A DNA stretch of 64,000 nucleotides from Roseiarcus sp963748545 (GCA_963748545.1 CAVVJO010000035.1:372001-436000); one strand, 5' to 3'. Counted from the stretch's first letter, positions 1 to 10,773 are shown. Made by a program: numbers and translations. The notes: a model not told the origin generated them from the sequence alone.

Positions 1-149
1 TTTTACCGTTCGACGAGGGGCGCGTATTGCGCAACTCATCGTGTGTCCTGTGGAACGCGTCGCTTTAATTTCGGGCGAGCGGCTCACTGCGAGCGTCCGG
101 GGCTCAAGTGGATTTGGCTCCACTGGGCGCTCTTCTGAGGAGGATTAAA

Positions 150-602
150 ATGAACCTGCTATCGCGACGGAGCGTACTCGCCATCGCCGCCGTTGTCGAT
201 GTCGCGCTGCATTCGAGGTCTGCGCCGGTTGCGGCGAAGGCTTTGGCGGCGCGCCACAAGCTGCCCCCCCGCCACCTGGAGACTTTGCTCCAGGGGCTCG
301 TTCACGCCAAAATTCTCAAGGGCGTGCGCGGACCACGGGGCGGCTACGAACTCGCTCGCGAACGCCGACGCATCACGGTCGGCGAAATCGTCCGCACGGC
401 CATGTCGTTAAGCACCGCCGATCCCGACGACCTCGGCGCGAACTCGCTCCTTCTGGAGCGTGTCATCGATCCGGCCGTCAAGAAGGCGGGAGAAACGTTT
501 CTCGCTAATCTCGACGCGATCACGGTCGAGAACATGTGCGAGACGGCCGAGCACGCGCATGTGCTGGACGACGAGAAGGCCGCCGGCGATTTTGCTATCT
601 AG
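150..602 (+). CDS. Rrf2-family transcriptional regulator (possible cysteine-metabolism regulator)
   Basis: Small winged-helix DNA-binding protein of 150 residues. The start is the ATG at 150 because GAGGAGGA lies just upstream at 137-144; an upstream GTG at 108 has no such site. Residues about 27-70 form the Rrf2 winged helix, including a GPRGGYEL wing typical of the family. Only one cysteine is present (near residue 129), so the three-Cys iron-sulfur site of IscR/NsrR is absent. The next gene is cysteine synthase. In Bacillus the Rrf2 protein CymR works together with CysK to repress cysteine genes, so a similar role here is a reasonable inference, not shown by the sequence. Confidence 0.85.
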   Translation: MNLLSRRSVLAIAAVVDVALHSRSAPVAAKALAARHKLPPRHLETLLQGLVHAKILKGVRGPRGGYELARERRRITVGEIVRTAMSLSTADPDDLGANSLLLERVIDPAVKKAGETFLANLDAITVENMCETAEHAHVLDDEKAAGDFAI

Positions 603-608
603 CGTTGA

Positions 609-626
609 TATAGTCGCCGTACTATA
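609..626. promoter_or_regulatory. Inverted repeat between Rrf2 gene and cysK, candidate operator
   Basis: Perfect 6-bp dyad TATAGT-N6-ACTATA in the 102-bp gap between the Rrf2 regulator and cysK. It is AT-rich in an otherwise GC-rich gap and could overlap a -10 element. Its place suggests an operator for the neighbouring regulator; this is inference. Confidence 0.4.
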
Positions 627-704
627 GAGCCGTTTCGGTCAAAGTGTTACGCCGGGCCGCGTCGTTGAGGCGTCGGTCCGGCGGCGCTTATGGAGGAGCG
701 GGCT

Positions 705-1680
705 ATGACGAAAGACGCAGGGGCCGGCCGCAAACCGGGGCGAGGCAGGATCTACGCTTCGATCACCGACACGATCGGAGATACTCCGCTTGTCGCGCTG
801 GATCGCCTCGCCAAGGAGAAGGGCGTCGTGGCGCGCCTCCTTGGGAAGCTCGAATTCTTCAATCCGATCTCCAGCGTCAAGGACCGCATCGGCGTCGCGA
901 TGATCGACGCGCTCGAAGCACAGGGGAAAATCTCCCCCGGCCGAGGCGTGCTGGTGGAGCCGACTTCCGGGAATACCGGCATCGCCCTTGCGTTCGTCGC
1001 GGCGGCGCGCGGCTATAAGCTCATTCTCGTGATGCCCGAGTCGATGTCGATCGAGCGGCGCAAGATGCTCGCGCTGCTGGGTGCGGAACTCGTGCTCACG
1101 CCGGCGTCGCAAGGCATGAAAGGCGCGATCGCCAGAGCCAATGAGATCGTCGCGGAGAACTCCCGGCGCCATCATTCCCCAGCAGTTCGAAAATCCCGCC
1201 AATCCCGATATCCATCGCCGCACGACCGCCGAGGAGATCTGGAACGATACCGAAGGCGCCGTCGACTTCGTGGTGTCCGGCGTCGGCACCGGCGGCACGA
1301 TCACCGGGGTGGGCCAGGTGCTGAAGGCGCGTAAGCCCAGCGTGCGAATAGTGGCGGTCGAGCCGGAGGACTCGCCGGTGCTGTCGGGCGGGGATCCTGG
1401 GCCGCACAAAATTCAGGGGATCGGAGCAGGCTTCGTGCCTCCGATCCTCGACAGGAGCGTCATCGACGAAGTCGTTGCGGTCGGCAACCAGACGGCGTTC
1501 GACACCGCTCGCCTTTCGGCGCGTCTCGAAGGCGTCCCGGTCGGCATCTCGTCGGGCGCCGCGATCGCCGCCGCGATCGACGTCGGTCGCCGCCCCGAGA
1601 ACGCCGGCAAAACGATCGTCGTGATCATACCGTCCTTCGCCGAGCGCTACTTGTCGACCGCGCTGTTCGAAGGATTGTAG
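705..1680 (+). CDS. cysK: Cysteine synthase A (frameshifted near 1158)
   Basis: PLP enzyme that makes cysteine from O-acetylserine and sulfide. The start is the ATG at 705, preceded by GGAGG. Family marks are the PLP lysine in SSVKDRIG (K59), the TSGNTG loop near residue 88, the GTGGT phosphate-binding loop, and SSGAA near the C-terminus. The reading frame breaks at 1158-1159: an extra A in GAGAACTCCC separates the first ~150 residues from the rest, and removing it restores the conserved PGAIIPQQFENPANP stretch. The remainder runs cleanly to the stop at 1680. I think the break is a sequence error, because both halves are fully conserved. It lies directly downstream of the Rrf2 regulator. Confidence 0.85.
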
Positions 1681-1810
1681 ACGGCGCGCGAGGACGGGAG
1701 ACGAGCTTCGTAAAGAAGGACCGGCCTGACGGTCCCGGGACGGACGATCGCCGCGTCCATGTTCGTTTCCGCGCGATCATCCGATCGAACTCGGGGTCGA
1801 GGAGAAGTCC

Positions 1811-2449
1811 GTGCATCGCAGATCATTTTTGGCGACCGGAGCCTCGACGGGCGCGATGTTGCTTTTTGCCTCCATCGCGGGTGCGAAAACGGCGCTCGCG
1901 GCGGCCGAGGGCGTCGACGTCGAGGCAATCCTGAACGATCCCGAGGCTCCGGTCGGCGGAAATCCCAACGGAGACGTCACGATCGTCGCGTTCCTCGACT
2001 ACAATTGTCCGTTCTGCCGTCGGTCCGAGCCCGACCTGCAGCGGGTCGTCTCCACCGACGGCCGGATACGGCTGGTCTACAAGGATTGGCCAATCCTGGC
2101 GCGTTCCTCCGTCACAGGCGCTCGGCTCGCGCTTGGCGCCAAATATCAAGAGAAATACGAGTCCGCGCACGCCGCCCTGATGGCGATCCGCGGAAAGAAG
2201 ACGTCGGACGCGGCCATGCGCGAGGCCGTCCTCTCGTCAGGGGTCGACGGGGCTCAACTGGACAAGGATCTCGACGCCCATGACGCCGCAATCGGCGGTC
2301 TTCTGCGTCGCAATTCGGCCCAGGCAAACGCGCTGGGACTGAAGGGCACGCCCGTCTATCTCGTCGGACCCTATGTCGTGGCCGCAGCGCTGGACTACGA
2401 CGGGTTCGCCGACGTCGTGTCCAAGTTCCGCTCGCAGATCGGCAAGTGA
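1811..2449 (+). CDS. DsbA-family thiol oxidoreductase, exported
   Basis: 212-residue thioredoxin-fold protein that probably oxidises or reduces disulfides in periplasmic proteins. It starts at GTG 1811 with GGAGA upstream. The N-terminus is Tat-like: RRSFLATG followed by a hydrophobic stretch ending TALA near residue 30. The active-site motif CPFC is at residues 66-69 and the cis-proline loop is the GTPVYLV segment near residue 178. The layout (short leader, thioredoxin fold, helical insertion) matches DsbA/ScsC-like proteins (DSBA or Thioredoxin_4 family). The gene follows cysK on the same strand after 130 bp, which hints at a shared thiol theme but not necessarily one transcript. Confidence 0.85.
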   Translation: MHRRSFLATGASTGAMLLFASIAGAKTALAAAEGVDVEAILNDPEAPVGGNPNGDVTIVAFLDYNCPFCRRSEPDLQRVVSTDGRIRLVYKDWPILARSSVTGARLALGAKYQEKYESAHAALMAIRGKKTSDAAMREAVLSSGVDGAQLDKDLDAHDAAIGGLLRRNSAQANALGLKGTPVYLVGPYVVAAALDYDGFADVVSKFRSQIGK

Positions 2450-2582
2450 CGGATCAGGCGGTCCGCGCGGGGGCCAACGACGGCGGCGCGGCCAAGGATC
2501 GAGGCGAAGACGCTTCGCTGCCGCGAGATCCGGACATAACGATTAGGAAGCTGATGTTGCGGATCTGAGATTCGCTCGAGTG

Positions 2583-2864
2583 TCAGTTTCCGTCGGCAGC
2601 CGGCGGAGCCGGCCTCAAAAAGAACGGTTCGACCGATCCGGTCAATTTGATCAGCAGCGGATTGCCTTTGCGATCCCGCGTCTTTCCGACCGGGGCGCGG
2701 ATCCAGCCCTCGCTGATGCAATACTCCTCGACGTCATGACGTTCCGCGCCGCGAAAACGGATGCCGATCCCGCGGGCGAGCGCCGCTTCGCTATAGAACG
2801 GGCTCGCCGGATCGACGCTAAGCCGATCGGGAGGGGAATCAGCCTTGGGGCTCGGCTCGGTCAT
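2583..2864 (-). CDS. DUF3297 family protein
   Basis: 93-residue cytoplasmic protein. The core reads PPDRLSVDP...GIGIRFRG...VEEYCISEGW...TRDRKGNPLLIKL, which I recognise as DUF3297, a small conserved family of proteobacteria without known function. No signal or membrane segment is visible. It lies downstream of rpsT on the same strand (68 bp gap) and converges with the DsbA-like gene. Confidence 0.85.
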   Translation of the reverse strand: MTEPSPKADSPPDRLSVDPASPFYSEAALARGIGIRFRGAERHDVEEYCISEGWIRAPVGKTRDRKGNPLLIKLTGSVEPFFLRPAPPAADGN

Positions 2865-2931
2865 GGCGGCGCCCGTCGGATCGCCCGCGCGCGGCTATGC
2901 TCCGCACGGCGACGATCGGTCAGGAGGGACG

Positions 2932-3198
2932 TCAGCTGGCGAGGGCTTTGACGCGCTTGGTCAGGCGCGAAATCTTGCGCGAGGCGGCGTTCTTGTGAAC
3001 GATGCCCTTCTGCGCTGCGCGCGCGAGCTTCGGCTCGGCTGCGTGCAAAGCTTCCGCCGCCGCCTTCGGGTCCTTCGCCGCGAGCGCTTCCTCGACCTTT
3101 CGGACAAAGGTGCGCATCTCGCTGCGACGCGACTTGTTGACAGCGGTGCGGCGGACAGTTTGGCGGGCGGCCTTTTGGGCCGACTTGGTATTGGCCAT
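2932..3198 (-). CDS. rpsT: 30S ribosomal protein S20
   Basis: 88-residue, lysine- and arginine-rich helical protein that binds 16S rRNA in the small subunit. It begins MANTKSAQKAARQ and contains NKSRRSEMRT and GIVHKNAASRKISRLTKRV, all diagnostic of S20. The start is the ATG at 3198; the frame runs 14 codons further upstream but the family starts at MANT. In many Hyphomicrobiales rpsT sits between a crotonase gene and dnaA. The crotonase is present upstream here, but dnaA is not downstream. Confidence 0.95.
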   Translation of the reverse strand: MANTKSAQKAARQTVRRTAVNKSRRSEMRTFVRKVEEALAAKDPKAAAEALHAAEPKLARAAQKGIVHKNAASRKISRLTKRVKALAS

Positions 3199-3343
3199 AA
3201 ACTCAATTCCCTCGGGCGCGCGTCCGGCGCGCATTCGCACAAAAATAATGAGGCCGGGCGAAAGGCCCAGCCTGGATTGCGGGCTTATATGCTCTTCTCG
3301 CGTCCGACGTCAACCGCAGGGCGCGGAACAGCGCCTGGCCCCG

Positions 3344-4144
3344 TCAGGGCCTGGGGACGGCGGGCGTCGCGCCGCGAAAAGCAAACCGGGCCGGACGCTT
3401 GTCGGCGAAGGCGGCGCAGCCTTCGGCGAAATCCGGCCCCAGCGCCGCAGACTCGGCGAGCGCGCGAAAGGCCGGCGTTTCGATGGTCACGCCCGCGGCA
3501 ATGGCGTCGACTGCGCGCTTGGCGCCGCGGATCGAGGCTTGACTAAGATCGGCGAGCCCGCGCGCGTAGCCGAACGCGGTTTCGCGCAGCGCCGTCTCAA
3601 TGCGTCGGTCGATCAGGCCGATCGCCAGCGCCTCGTCGGTCTCTATCCGGCGCCCGGTAAAGAGAATGTCCTTGGCGCGGGCGGGTCCGACGAGTTCGAC
3701 GAGCCGGCGGGTCTCGGCGTGCCCGTAGATAAGGCCGAGCTTGGCCGGCGTCACCGCGAGATAAGCGTCGTCGGCGCAGAACCGGAGGTCGCAGGCGATT
3801 GCGAGCGCGATGCCGCCGCCGACCACGTTGCCCTGCAGGATCGCGATGGTCGGCCGGTCGATCGCCATGATCGCCCGGAGACCGTCCTGGATGGCGTCGC
3901 CGTATTCGCGCGTGGCGGCTGCATCCTTATAGACCTCGCCGAATTCGGAAATGTCGGCGCCCGCGCTGAAGTGACCGCCCGCGCCCTCGACCAGTACGAC
4001 CAAGGCGTCGGGACGCGCTTCGATCGCGTCCTGGATCGAGGGCAATGCGCGCCACATGGCGCGCGAGATGGCGTTGCGCCGCTCGGGCCGGTTCAGCACG
4101 ATGCGGGCGAAGGGCGGCTCGAAACTTAGGGAGATGTCGGTCAT
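3344..4144 (-). CDS. Enoyl-CoA hydratase/isomerase family (crotonase) protein
   Basis: 266-residue crotonase-fold protein acting on an acyl-CoA thioester. The oxyanion-hole segments are visible as HFSAGADISEFG near residue 58 and GNVVGGGIALA near 107. The two glutamates used by true enoyl-CoA hydratases appear to be missing: the first position reads GGGIALA instead of GGGxE, and the second TPAKLGLIYG instead of PExxLGxxPG. The exact reaction is therefore uncertain. This is a known neighbour of rpsT in Hyphomicrobiales. It is divergent from the allantoinase gene, with 114 bp between starts. The frame stays open far upstream, but MTDIS at 4144 is the family start. Confidence 0.85.
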   Translation of the reverse strand: MTDISLSFEPPFARIVLNRPERRNAISRAMWRALPSIQDAIEARPDALVVLVEGAGGHFSAGADISEFGEVYKDAAATREYGDAIQDGLRAIMAIDRPTIAILQGNVVGGGIALAIACDLRFCADDAYLAVTPAKLGLIYGHAETRRLVELVGPARAKDILFTGRRIETDEALAIGLIDRRIETALRETAFGYARGLADLSQASIRGAKRAVDAIAAGVTIETPAFRALAESAALGPDFAEGCAAFADKRPARFAFRGATPAVPRP

Positions 4145-4258
4145 GGGTTCTTCGAAGAGACACGCGGGCTGCGGCCTCTTTTGGAGCAAACGCCGGGTTG
4201 GCGCAAACGGCGTCCTATCGTAGCTTCGCGCGGAAGACCGAGCGAGGGACCGATCCGC

Positions 4259-5681
4259 ATGACAGGCCAAGACAATTACCCGCGCGATATGGTCGGATAC
4301 GGTCGCACGCCCCCTTTCGCCGACTGGCCGAATGGAGCGCGCGTCGCGGTTCAGTTCGTCATCAACTACGAGGAAGGGGGCGAGAACAACATTCTTCATG
4401 GCGACGCCGCGTCTGAGGCCTTCTTGTCGGAAATCGTCGGCGCGGCCCCGTGGCCGGGCATGCGCCACATGAACATGGAGTTGATCTACGAGTACGGTTC
4501 GCGCGCCGGGTTCTGGCGCCTGCACCGGATGTTCACCGAACGCTCGATTCCCGTCACCGTCTATGCGGTCGCGACCGCGATGGCTCGCAATGCCGAAGCC
4601 GTTGCCGCGATGAATGAGGCCAAGTGGGAAATCGCCACCCACGGCTTGAAATGGATCGACTACCGCGACACCCCTCCGGACGTCGAGGCTCAGCACATCG
4701 CTGAGGCCGTGCGGCTCCACACGGAGGTCGCAGGCGAGCGGCCGCTCGGCTTCTATCAGGGCCGGTCGTCGGTCAATACGATCCGGCTTGGCGCGGAGGA
4801 GGGCGGCTTTCTCTATTGCGCCGACGTCTACGCCGACGATCTGCCCTACTGGTGCGAAGGGCCGCGAGGCCCACAACTGCTCACGCCCTACACGCTCGAT
4901 TCGAACGACATGCGGTTCGCCACCGCGCAGGGCTTCAATTCCGGCGACCAGTTCTATGCGTACCTCAAGGACTCGTTCGACACCCTCTACGCCGAAGGCG
5001 ACGTCGCCCCGAAGATGCTCTCGGTCGGCTTGCACTGCCGCTTGGTCGGCCGGCCGGGCCGGGCGGCTTCGCTCAAGCGGTTCCTCGACTACGTGCTCGC
5101 CCACGACAAGGCGTGGGTTCCAACCCGGCTCGACATCGCCCGCCACTGGATCCGGAAGCACCCCCCGCCGGGCGGCTGGAAGCCGACGCAGCTGACGCGG
5201 ACGCTGTTCGTCGAGCGCTTCGGCGGGGTCTACGAGCACTCGCCATGGATCGCCGCGGCGGCCTACGACGCCGGCCTGCCGGCGAACGCCGACGCGGCCG
5301 AAGGACTCGCGCAGCGCGTTCGCAGCCGCCGTGGCCAAGGGAAACGACGACCAGAAGCGCGCCCTCGTCCTCGCCCATCCCGATCTCGCCGGGCGCCTTG
5401 CGCAGGCGAAGCGCCTCACCTCCGAATCGACCGGCGAGCAGGCGAGCGCCGGGCTTGACCGCCTGAGTCCCGACGAGCTCAAGACCTTCACCGATCTCAA
5501 CGACGCCTACCGCGGCCGCTTCGGCACGCCCTTCATCATGGCGGTCAAGGGCAAGAGCAAGGCCGACATTCTCGCCGGCTTCAAGCGCCGGCTCGAGAAC
5601 GATCCCGACTTCGAAATGCGCACCGCGCTCTCCGAGATCGACCGCATTGCCGCACTGCGCCTCCAGGATATCCTGAAGTGA
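4259..5681 (+). CDS. Bifunctional allantoinase PuuE / OHCU decarboxylase UraD (frameshifted near 5318)
   Basis: Fusion of two ureide-pathway enzymes. Residues 1-~310 are a NodB-like polysaccharide-deacetylase domain of the PuuE allantoinase type (MTGQDNYPRDMVGYGRTPP start; EEGGENNILHGD; CRLVGRPGR). From about residue 315 (FVERFGGVYEHSPWIA) a UraD domain follows, which decarboxylates OHCU to S-allantoin, with AHPDLAG, SEQASAGLD and GTPFIMAVKG. The frame breaks near 5318, inside the UraD part; dropping one C in CAGCGCG joins the two frames. The fused arrangement is known in alphaproteobacteria. The stop overlaps the GTG start of guanine deaminase, so the two genes form a purine-breakdown operon. 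Confidence 0.85.
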
Positions 5682-6979
5682 GCGCGGCTCAGCGCGTCGT
5701 CCGCGGACGCATCCTCACCTTCACCGACGATCCGGCTCGAGCCGGCGCCGCGGCGCGCATCCTCATCGAAGACGGAGCCGTTCTTATTGCAAACGGGCGG
5801 ATCGCTGCGGTCGGTGAGGCGCGCGACATTCTCTCCGGCGCCCCCGAAGGCGTGACGGTCGACGACCATTCGGGCGCGCTCGTCATGCCCGGGCTGATCG
5901 ACGTCCATATCCACTATCCGCAGACCCAGGTGATCGCCTCCTATGGCGCGCAGTTGCTCGACTGGCTGCACACCTACACCTTCGTCGAGGAGCAGCGATT
6001 CGCGGATCCTGCCCATTGCGCGCGCGTCGCCCGGTTCTTTCTCGAAGAGCTTTTTCGCTGCGGCACCACGACCGCGATGGTCTACTGCACCGTCTATCCG
6101 CAGTCGGCCGATGCGTTCTTCGCCGAGGCGCTCCGCGTCAATGCGCGCATGATCGCCGGCAAAGCGATGCTCGACCGCAATGCGCCGAAGGGGCTCCTGG
6201 ACACGGTCCAGACCGGCTATGACGACTCGAAGGCGCTGATCGAGCGCTGGCGGGGCCAGGGACGGCTCGACTATGCGGTGACGCCGCGCTTCGCCATCAC
6301 TTCGACCGAGGCCCAGCTCGACGCCGCGGGCGCGCTGATGGCGGAATTCCCGGGAGTCTACATGCAATCGCACGTGGACGAGAACAAGGACGAGATCGAG
6401 TTCGCCCGCCAGCTCTTCCCGGAGGCGCGCAACTATCTCGACGTCTATGGCCGCGCGGGCCTGTTGGGGCCGCGCTCGGTGTTCGGCCACTGCATCCACA
6501 TGAACGACGATGAGGTCGCCGCGATGGCCGAGACCGGATCGGTCGCGGCCTTCTGCCCGACCTCGAACCTGTTCCTCGGCTCCGGGCTGTTCGACCGGGC
6601 GCGGATGGCGGCCGCCGGGGTCCGGATCGGTCTGGCGACCGACGTCGGCGGCGGCACCAGCTATTCGATGCTCCGGACTGCGGCCGAGGGCTACAAGGTG
6701 TTGCAGCTCGGCGGCCAGTCGTGGCCGGCGGCGGAGGCGTTCTACCAGATGACGCTCGGCAACGCCCGGGCGCTAAGTCTCGACCACGCGATCGGATCGA
6801 TCGCAGCCGGCAAGGAGGCCGACCTCGTGGTGCTCGATTCGAGCGCGACGCCGGCGATGGCGCACCGCATGGAGACGATCGACGGCGACCTCGACCAGGA
6901 GCTGTTCGTGCTCATGACGCTCGGCGACGACCGCGCCGTACGCCAGACTTACGTGGCCGGCGAGCCCCGCAAGGCGTGA
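5678..6979 (+). CDS. guaD: Guanine deaminase
   Basis: 433-residue amidohydrolase that converts guanine to xanthine and ammonia. It begins at GTG 5678, which overlaps the UraD stop by four bases. Metal ligands are visible: H77 and H79 in DVHIHYPQ, a later His in FGHCIHMN (near 273), and Asp in ATDVGGGTSYSML (near 326). The FVEEQRF and MQSHVDEN segments are typical of guanine deaminases. Co-translation with puuE-uraD places it in purine nitrogen salvage. Confidence 0.9.
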   Translation: MSAAQRVVRGRILTFTDDPARAGAAARILIEDGAVLIANGRIAAVGEARDILSGAPEGVTVDDHSGALVMPGLIDVHIHYPQTQVIASYGAQLLDWLHTYTFVEEQRFADPAHCARVARFFLEELFRCGTTTAMVYCTVYPQSADAFFAEALRVNARMIAGKAMLDRNAPKGLLDTVQTGYDDSKALIERWRGQGRLDYAVTPRFAITSTEAQLDAAGALMAEFPGVYMQSHVDENKDEIEFARQLFPEARNYLDVYGRAGLLGPRSVFGHCIHMNDDEVAAMAETGSVAAFCPTSNLFLGSGLFDRARMAAAGVRIGLATDVGGGTSYSMLRTAAEGYKVLQLGGQSWPAAEAFYQMTLGNARALSLDHAIGSIAAGKEADLVVLDSSATPAMAHRMETIDGDLDQELFVLMTLGDDRAVRQTYVAGEPRKA

Positions 6980-7104
6980 GCCGGCGAAAGCGCCGGGCGG
7001 CGCTCCGCCGTCCCGCCCTATCGCTGGCGTGGTCCCAGACGAGCGCCGCTGGCCGCGCTGCAGGGGCCGCGGGTGACCATCGCGCCCTAGGCCCAGGGCG
7101 TCTG

Positions 7105-7131
7105 TTAGCACTCCCTTGCGGCGAGTGCCAA
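7105..7131 (+). promoter_or_regulatory. CIRCE element (HrcA operator)
   Basis: TTAGCACTC at 7105-7113, nine-base spacer, GAGTGCCAA at 7123-7131. This matches the CIRCE consensus TTAGCACTC-N9-GAGTGCTAA with one mismatch. It lies 90 bp before groES and implies heat-shock repression by HrcA, whose gene is not in the window. Confidence 0.93.
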
Positions 7132-7221
7132 AAGTCCTTATCTAAGGGACGTCGGACCGCCGCCGTAAGCCGGAGCCTTTGCTCGTGAGCCGGTCGGGTG
7201 GTCGACCTGAAAGCGACCTCC

Positions 7222-7539
7222 ATGAAATTCCGACCCCTGCACGACCGCGTCGTCGTCCGCCGCATCGAAGGCGAAGACAAGACAAAGGGCGGCATCATCA
7301 TTCCCGACACCGTCAAGGAGAAGCCCCAAGAGGGCGAGGTTCTCGCCGTCGGGCCCGGCGCCCGCGACGACAGCGGCAAGCTTCAGCCGCTCGAACTGAA
7401 GGCCGGCGACCGCGTCCTGTTCGGCAAGTGGTCGGGCTCGGAGGTCAAGATCGACGGCCAGGAGCTCCTGATCATGAAGGAATCCGACGTCATGGGCGTC
7501 ATCGAAGCCGAGGGCGCCGCGAAGAAGAAGGCCGCCTGA
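7222..7539 (+). CDS. groES: Co-chaperonin GroES
   Basis: 105-residue lid protein of the GroEL folding chamber. It starts at ATG 7222 (MKFRPLHDRVVVRR); the frame extends eight codons upstream but the family begins here. The mobile loop (EDKTKGGIIIPD), the roof and the C-terminal KESDVMGVIE strand are complete. It is followed 44 bp later by groEL and preceded by the CIRCE operator, so this is the heat-shock regulated groESL operon. Confidence 0.97.
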   Translation: MKFRPLHDRVVVRRIEGEDKTKGGIIIPDTVKEKPQEGEVLAVGPGARDDSGKLQPLELKAGDRVLFGKWSGSEVKIDGQELLIMKESDVMGVIEAEGAAKKKAA

Positions 7540-7583
7540 CGGCGCGTCTCGGTCTCCCTTTCTCATTTTAGGAATTGAAACTC

Positions 7584-9224
<1,641 letters not shown>

Positions 9225-9248
9225 TCGCCTGGTCGCATCGAGAAACGC

Positions 9249-9298
9249 AAAGGGGCGGCTTTGTTTGGCCGCCCGGGCGGCTTTGGCCGCCCCTTTTT
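9249..9298 (+). terminator. Rho-independent terminator after groEL
   Basis: AAGGGGCGGC is paired with GCCGCCCC immediately followed by TTTTT. An inner GGCCGCCC/GGGCGGC pairing offers an alternative stem. It begins about 25 bp after the groEL stop. Confidence 0.85.
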
Positions 9299-9346
9299 CA
9301 TGTGCGTCCGGGATCTTCGCGCCGGCCTGTCGACCGCTCTCCTCCG

Positions 9347-9718
9347 TCAGTTCGATCCGGGATCGGGGCTTGTCGCGCGCGTCGGCCCTGCGCGCCACTC
9401 CTCGGGCGAGCGCGGCAGATCGCCGCTGACATCGACATGGGCGGCCTCGGCCGCTGAAGGCAGCTTTTTTTCGGAAAACGTCAGCTCGAGCAGCCGGCCG
9501 GCGTCGGTCAGAAGCTGAACGCCGGTCTGGCCAAACACGGCTGCAAGGTCGGAAGGCGCGAGGATCAATTCGCCGGAAGCCGTCACGCCTCCGTGCGGCG
9601 TCGCGAAGCCGTCAAAATCGTAGTTCGCGCGGGCGACCGTTGCGCCTCCGATCCTCACGGCGCCGGCCCCGGCAATGCGACCGAGATAGCCGACGATCGC
9701 GTTAGACTGAGCGGACAT
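9347..9718 (-). CDS. Conserved hypothetical protein
   Basis: 123-residue soluble protein with no motif I recognise. The start is probably ATG 9718 (MSAQSNAIVGYLG); three codons upstream there is another ATG at 9727. The middle part looks like a beta-rich domain (AVRIGGATVARANYDFDGF, then ASGELILAPSDLAAVFG), followed by an acidic and proline-rich tail. It converges with groEL across the terminator. Codon use looks like its neighbours. Confidence 0.6.
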   Translation of the reverse strand: MSAQSNAIVGYLGRIAGAGAVRIGGATVARANYDFDGFATPHGGVTASGELILAPSDLAAVFGQTGVQLLTDAGRLLELTFSEKKLPSAAEAAHVDVSGDLPRSPEEWRAGPTRATSPDPGSN

Positions 9719-9811
9719 GCGTCTCATGGCGCACCACCATCAGCTGCGAGGGCCGCGGCGAACGCGTCCGGATCGATCGTCGCGCGGGTCCGCGTGGTCG
9801 CCGCTTACGCT

Positions 9812-9946
9812 TCACTTTCGCTTCGATGGAGTCGTCGCAGCGGAGGGGCCCTTGGGCGCGAACGGCGAAACCGGCGCCGCGGCTGCCGCCTTATCCGCCT
9901 TGGGCTTGCGCGTCTCCCGATTGCCGCGCCGTTTTTCCTTCGCCAT
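9812..9946 (-). CDS. Small basic conserved protein (44 aa)
   Basis: Short gene encoding 44 residues: MAKEKRRGNRETRKPK, an alanine-rich middle, then SPFAPKGPSAA and a lysine/arginine tail (SKRK). It has a good ribosome site (AAGGAGAA) a few bases before ATG 9946. Small lysine-rich proteins with the same MAKEKRRGNRE start occur widely in Hyphomicrobiales; their function is unknown, and the charge suggests nucleic-acid contact. Confidence 0.65.
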   Translation of the reverse strand: MAKEKRRGNRETRKPKADKAAAAAPVSPFAPKGPSAATTPSKRK

Positions 9947-10199
9947 TTCTTGTTCTCCTTATTGCGGCGGTCTGCGAAGTCATGGGCGTTAGGCGCAACG
10001 CGCCCAAATCCGCCGATGGCCCTTAACGGGATATAGGTATTGAATGTCTGACGGATAAGAGCAAGCGGCGACGGGATAGGGAAGCCTCGCACGCTTTTGC
10101 CACGCGGCGCACGATTTAGGACCCTTGACGCATGCAACGGGGCCCGCGCTTGGGACGGCGGGACGCCGTCTCTCCGTGCGCGCTGAAGCGCCGATCCGT

Positions 10200-10541
10200 T
10201 CAGACCGTCACGGCGCCGCCGTGGGCGCGCCACTGCGCCATCCCGCCGGCGTAATGCTTCAGATCGCTTCGCCCGGTCGCTTGCGCCTGGTTCAGCGCGT
10301 TGCGCGAACGGACGCCCGCCTGGCAGATGATGACGACGGTCTTGTCGTGCCCGCTCGGCAGATCGCGCGGATGGAAGCGCGACAGCGGAAGATTGACGGA
10401 ATCCGGAATATGACCCGCCGCGAACTCATGCGGCTCGCGGACATCGACGACCGTGACTTCGCCGGCCCCGACCGCCTCGGCGAAAGTCTCGAGATCAAGA
10501 TCGACGACGTGAGGCAAAGCAAGTTTGTTGATCGCGTTCAT
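10200..10541 (-). CDS. Rhodanese-like domain protein
   Basis: 113-residue single-domain rhodanese (sulfurtransferase fold). It has VVDVREPHEF at the domain start, the CDC25-like AGHIPDSVNLP strand-turn, and the active-site cysteine in the loop IICQAGVRS near residue 75, which would carry a persulfide. The start is taken as ATG 10541; a TTG two codons upstream (10547) is possible. It has no signal peptide, so it is cytoplasmic. It is divergent from hslV. Confidence 0.88.
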   Translation of the reverse strand: MNAINKLALPHVVDLDLETFAEAVGAGEVTVVDVREPHEFAAGHIPDSVNLPLSRFHPRDLPSGHDKTVVIICQAGVRSRNALNQAQATGRSDLKHYAGGMAQWRAHGGAVTV

Positions 10542-10773
10542 AAACAAGATTCCTACGTTAATCTAGGTTGCTCGACGTCGCGCGGAATATATATCGACTT
10601 ACTCGCATATCCAATCTCTCGTCGCAGCCGTCGCCAACCCCGGCCGTCTCGACAGGTCTTCCGCATAACGGCTCGTCAGAGCGTTTGGGGTTCGTCGAAA
10701 AAACGCGCGCTTACGGCGGACTTGCGCGGGGCTGCGTCCGCTCATACATCCGGCGCCTGCCGATCGAAGGACG

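Noticed and set aside
4145..5500. N-terminal extension of the crotonase frame to 718 codons
   Set aside because: The upstream part is antisense to the allantoinase gene and Arg-rich; the crotonase domain begins at the ATG at 4144.
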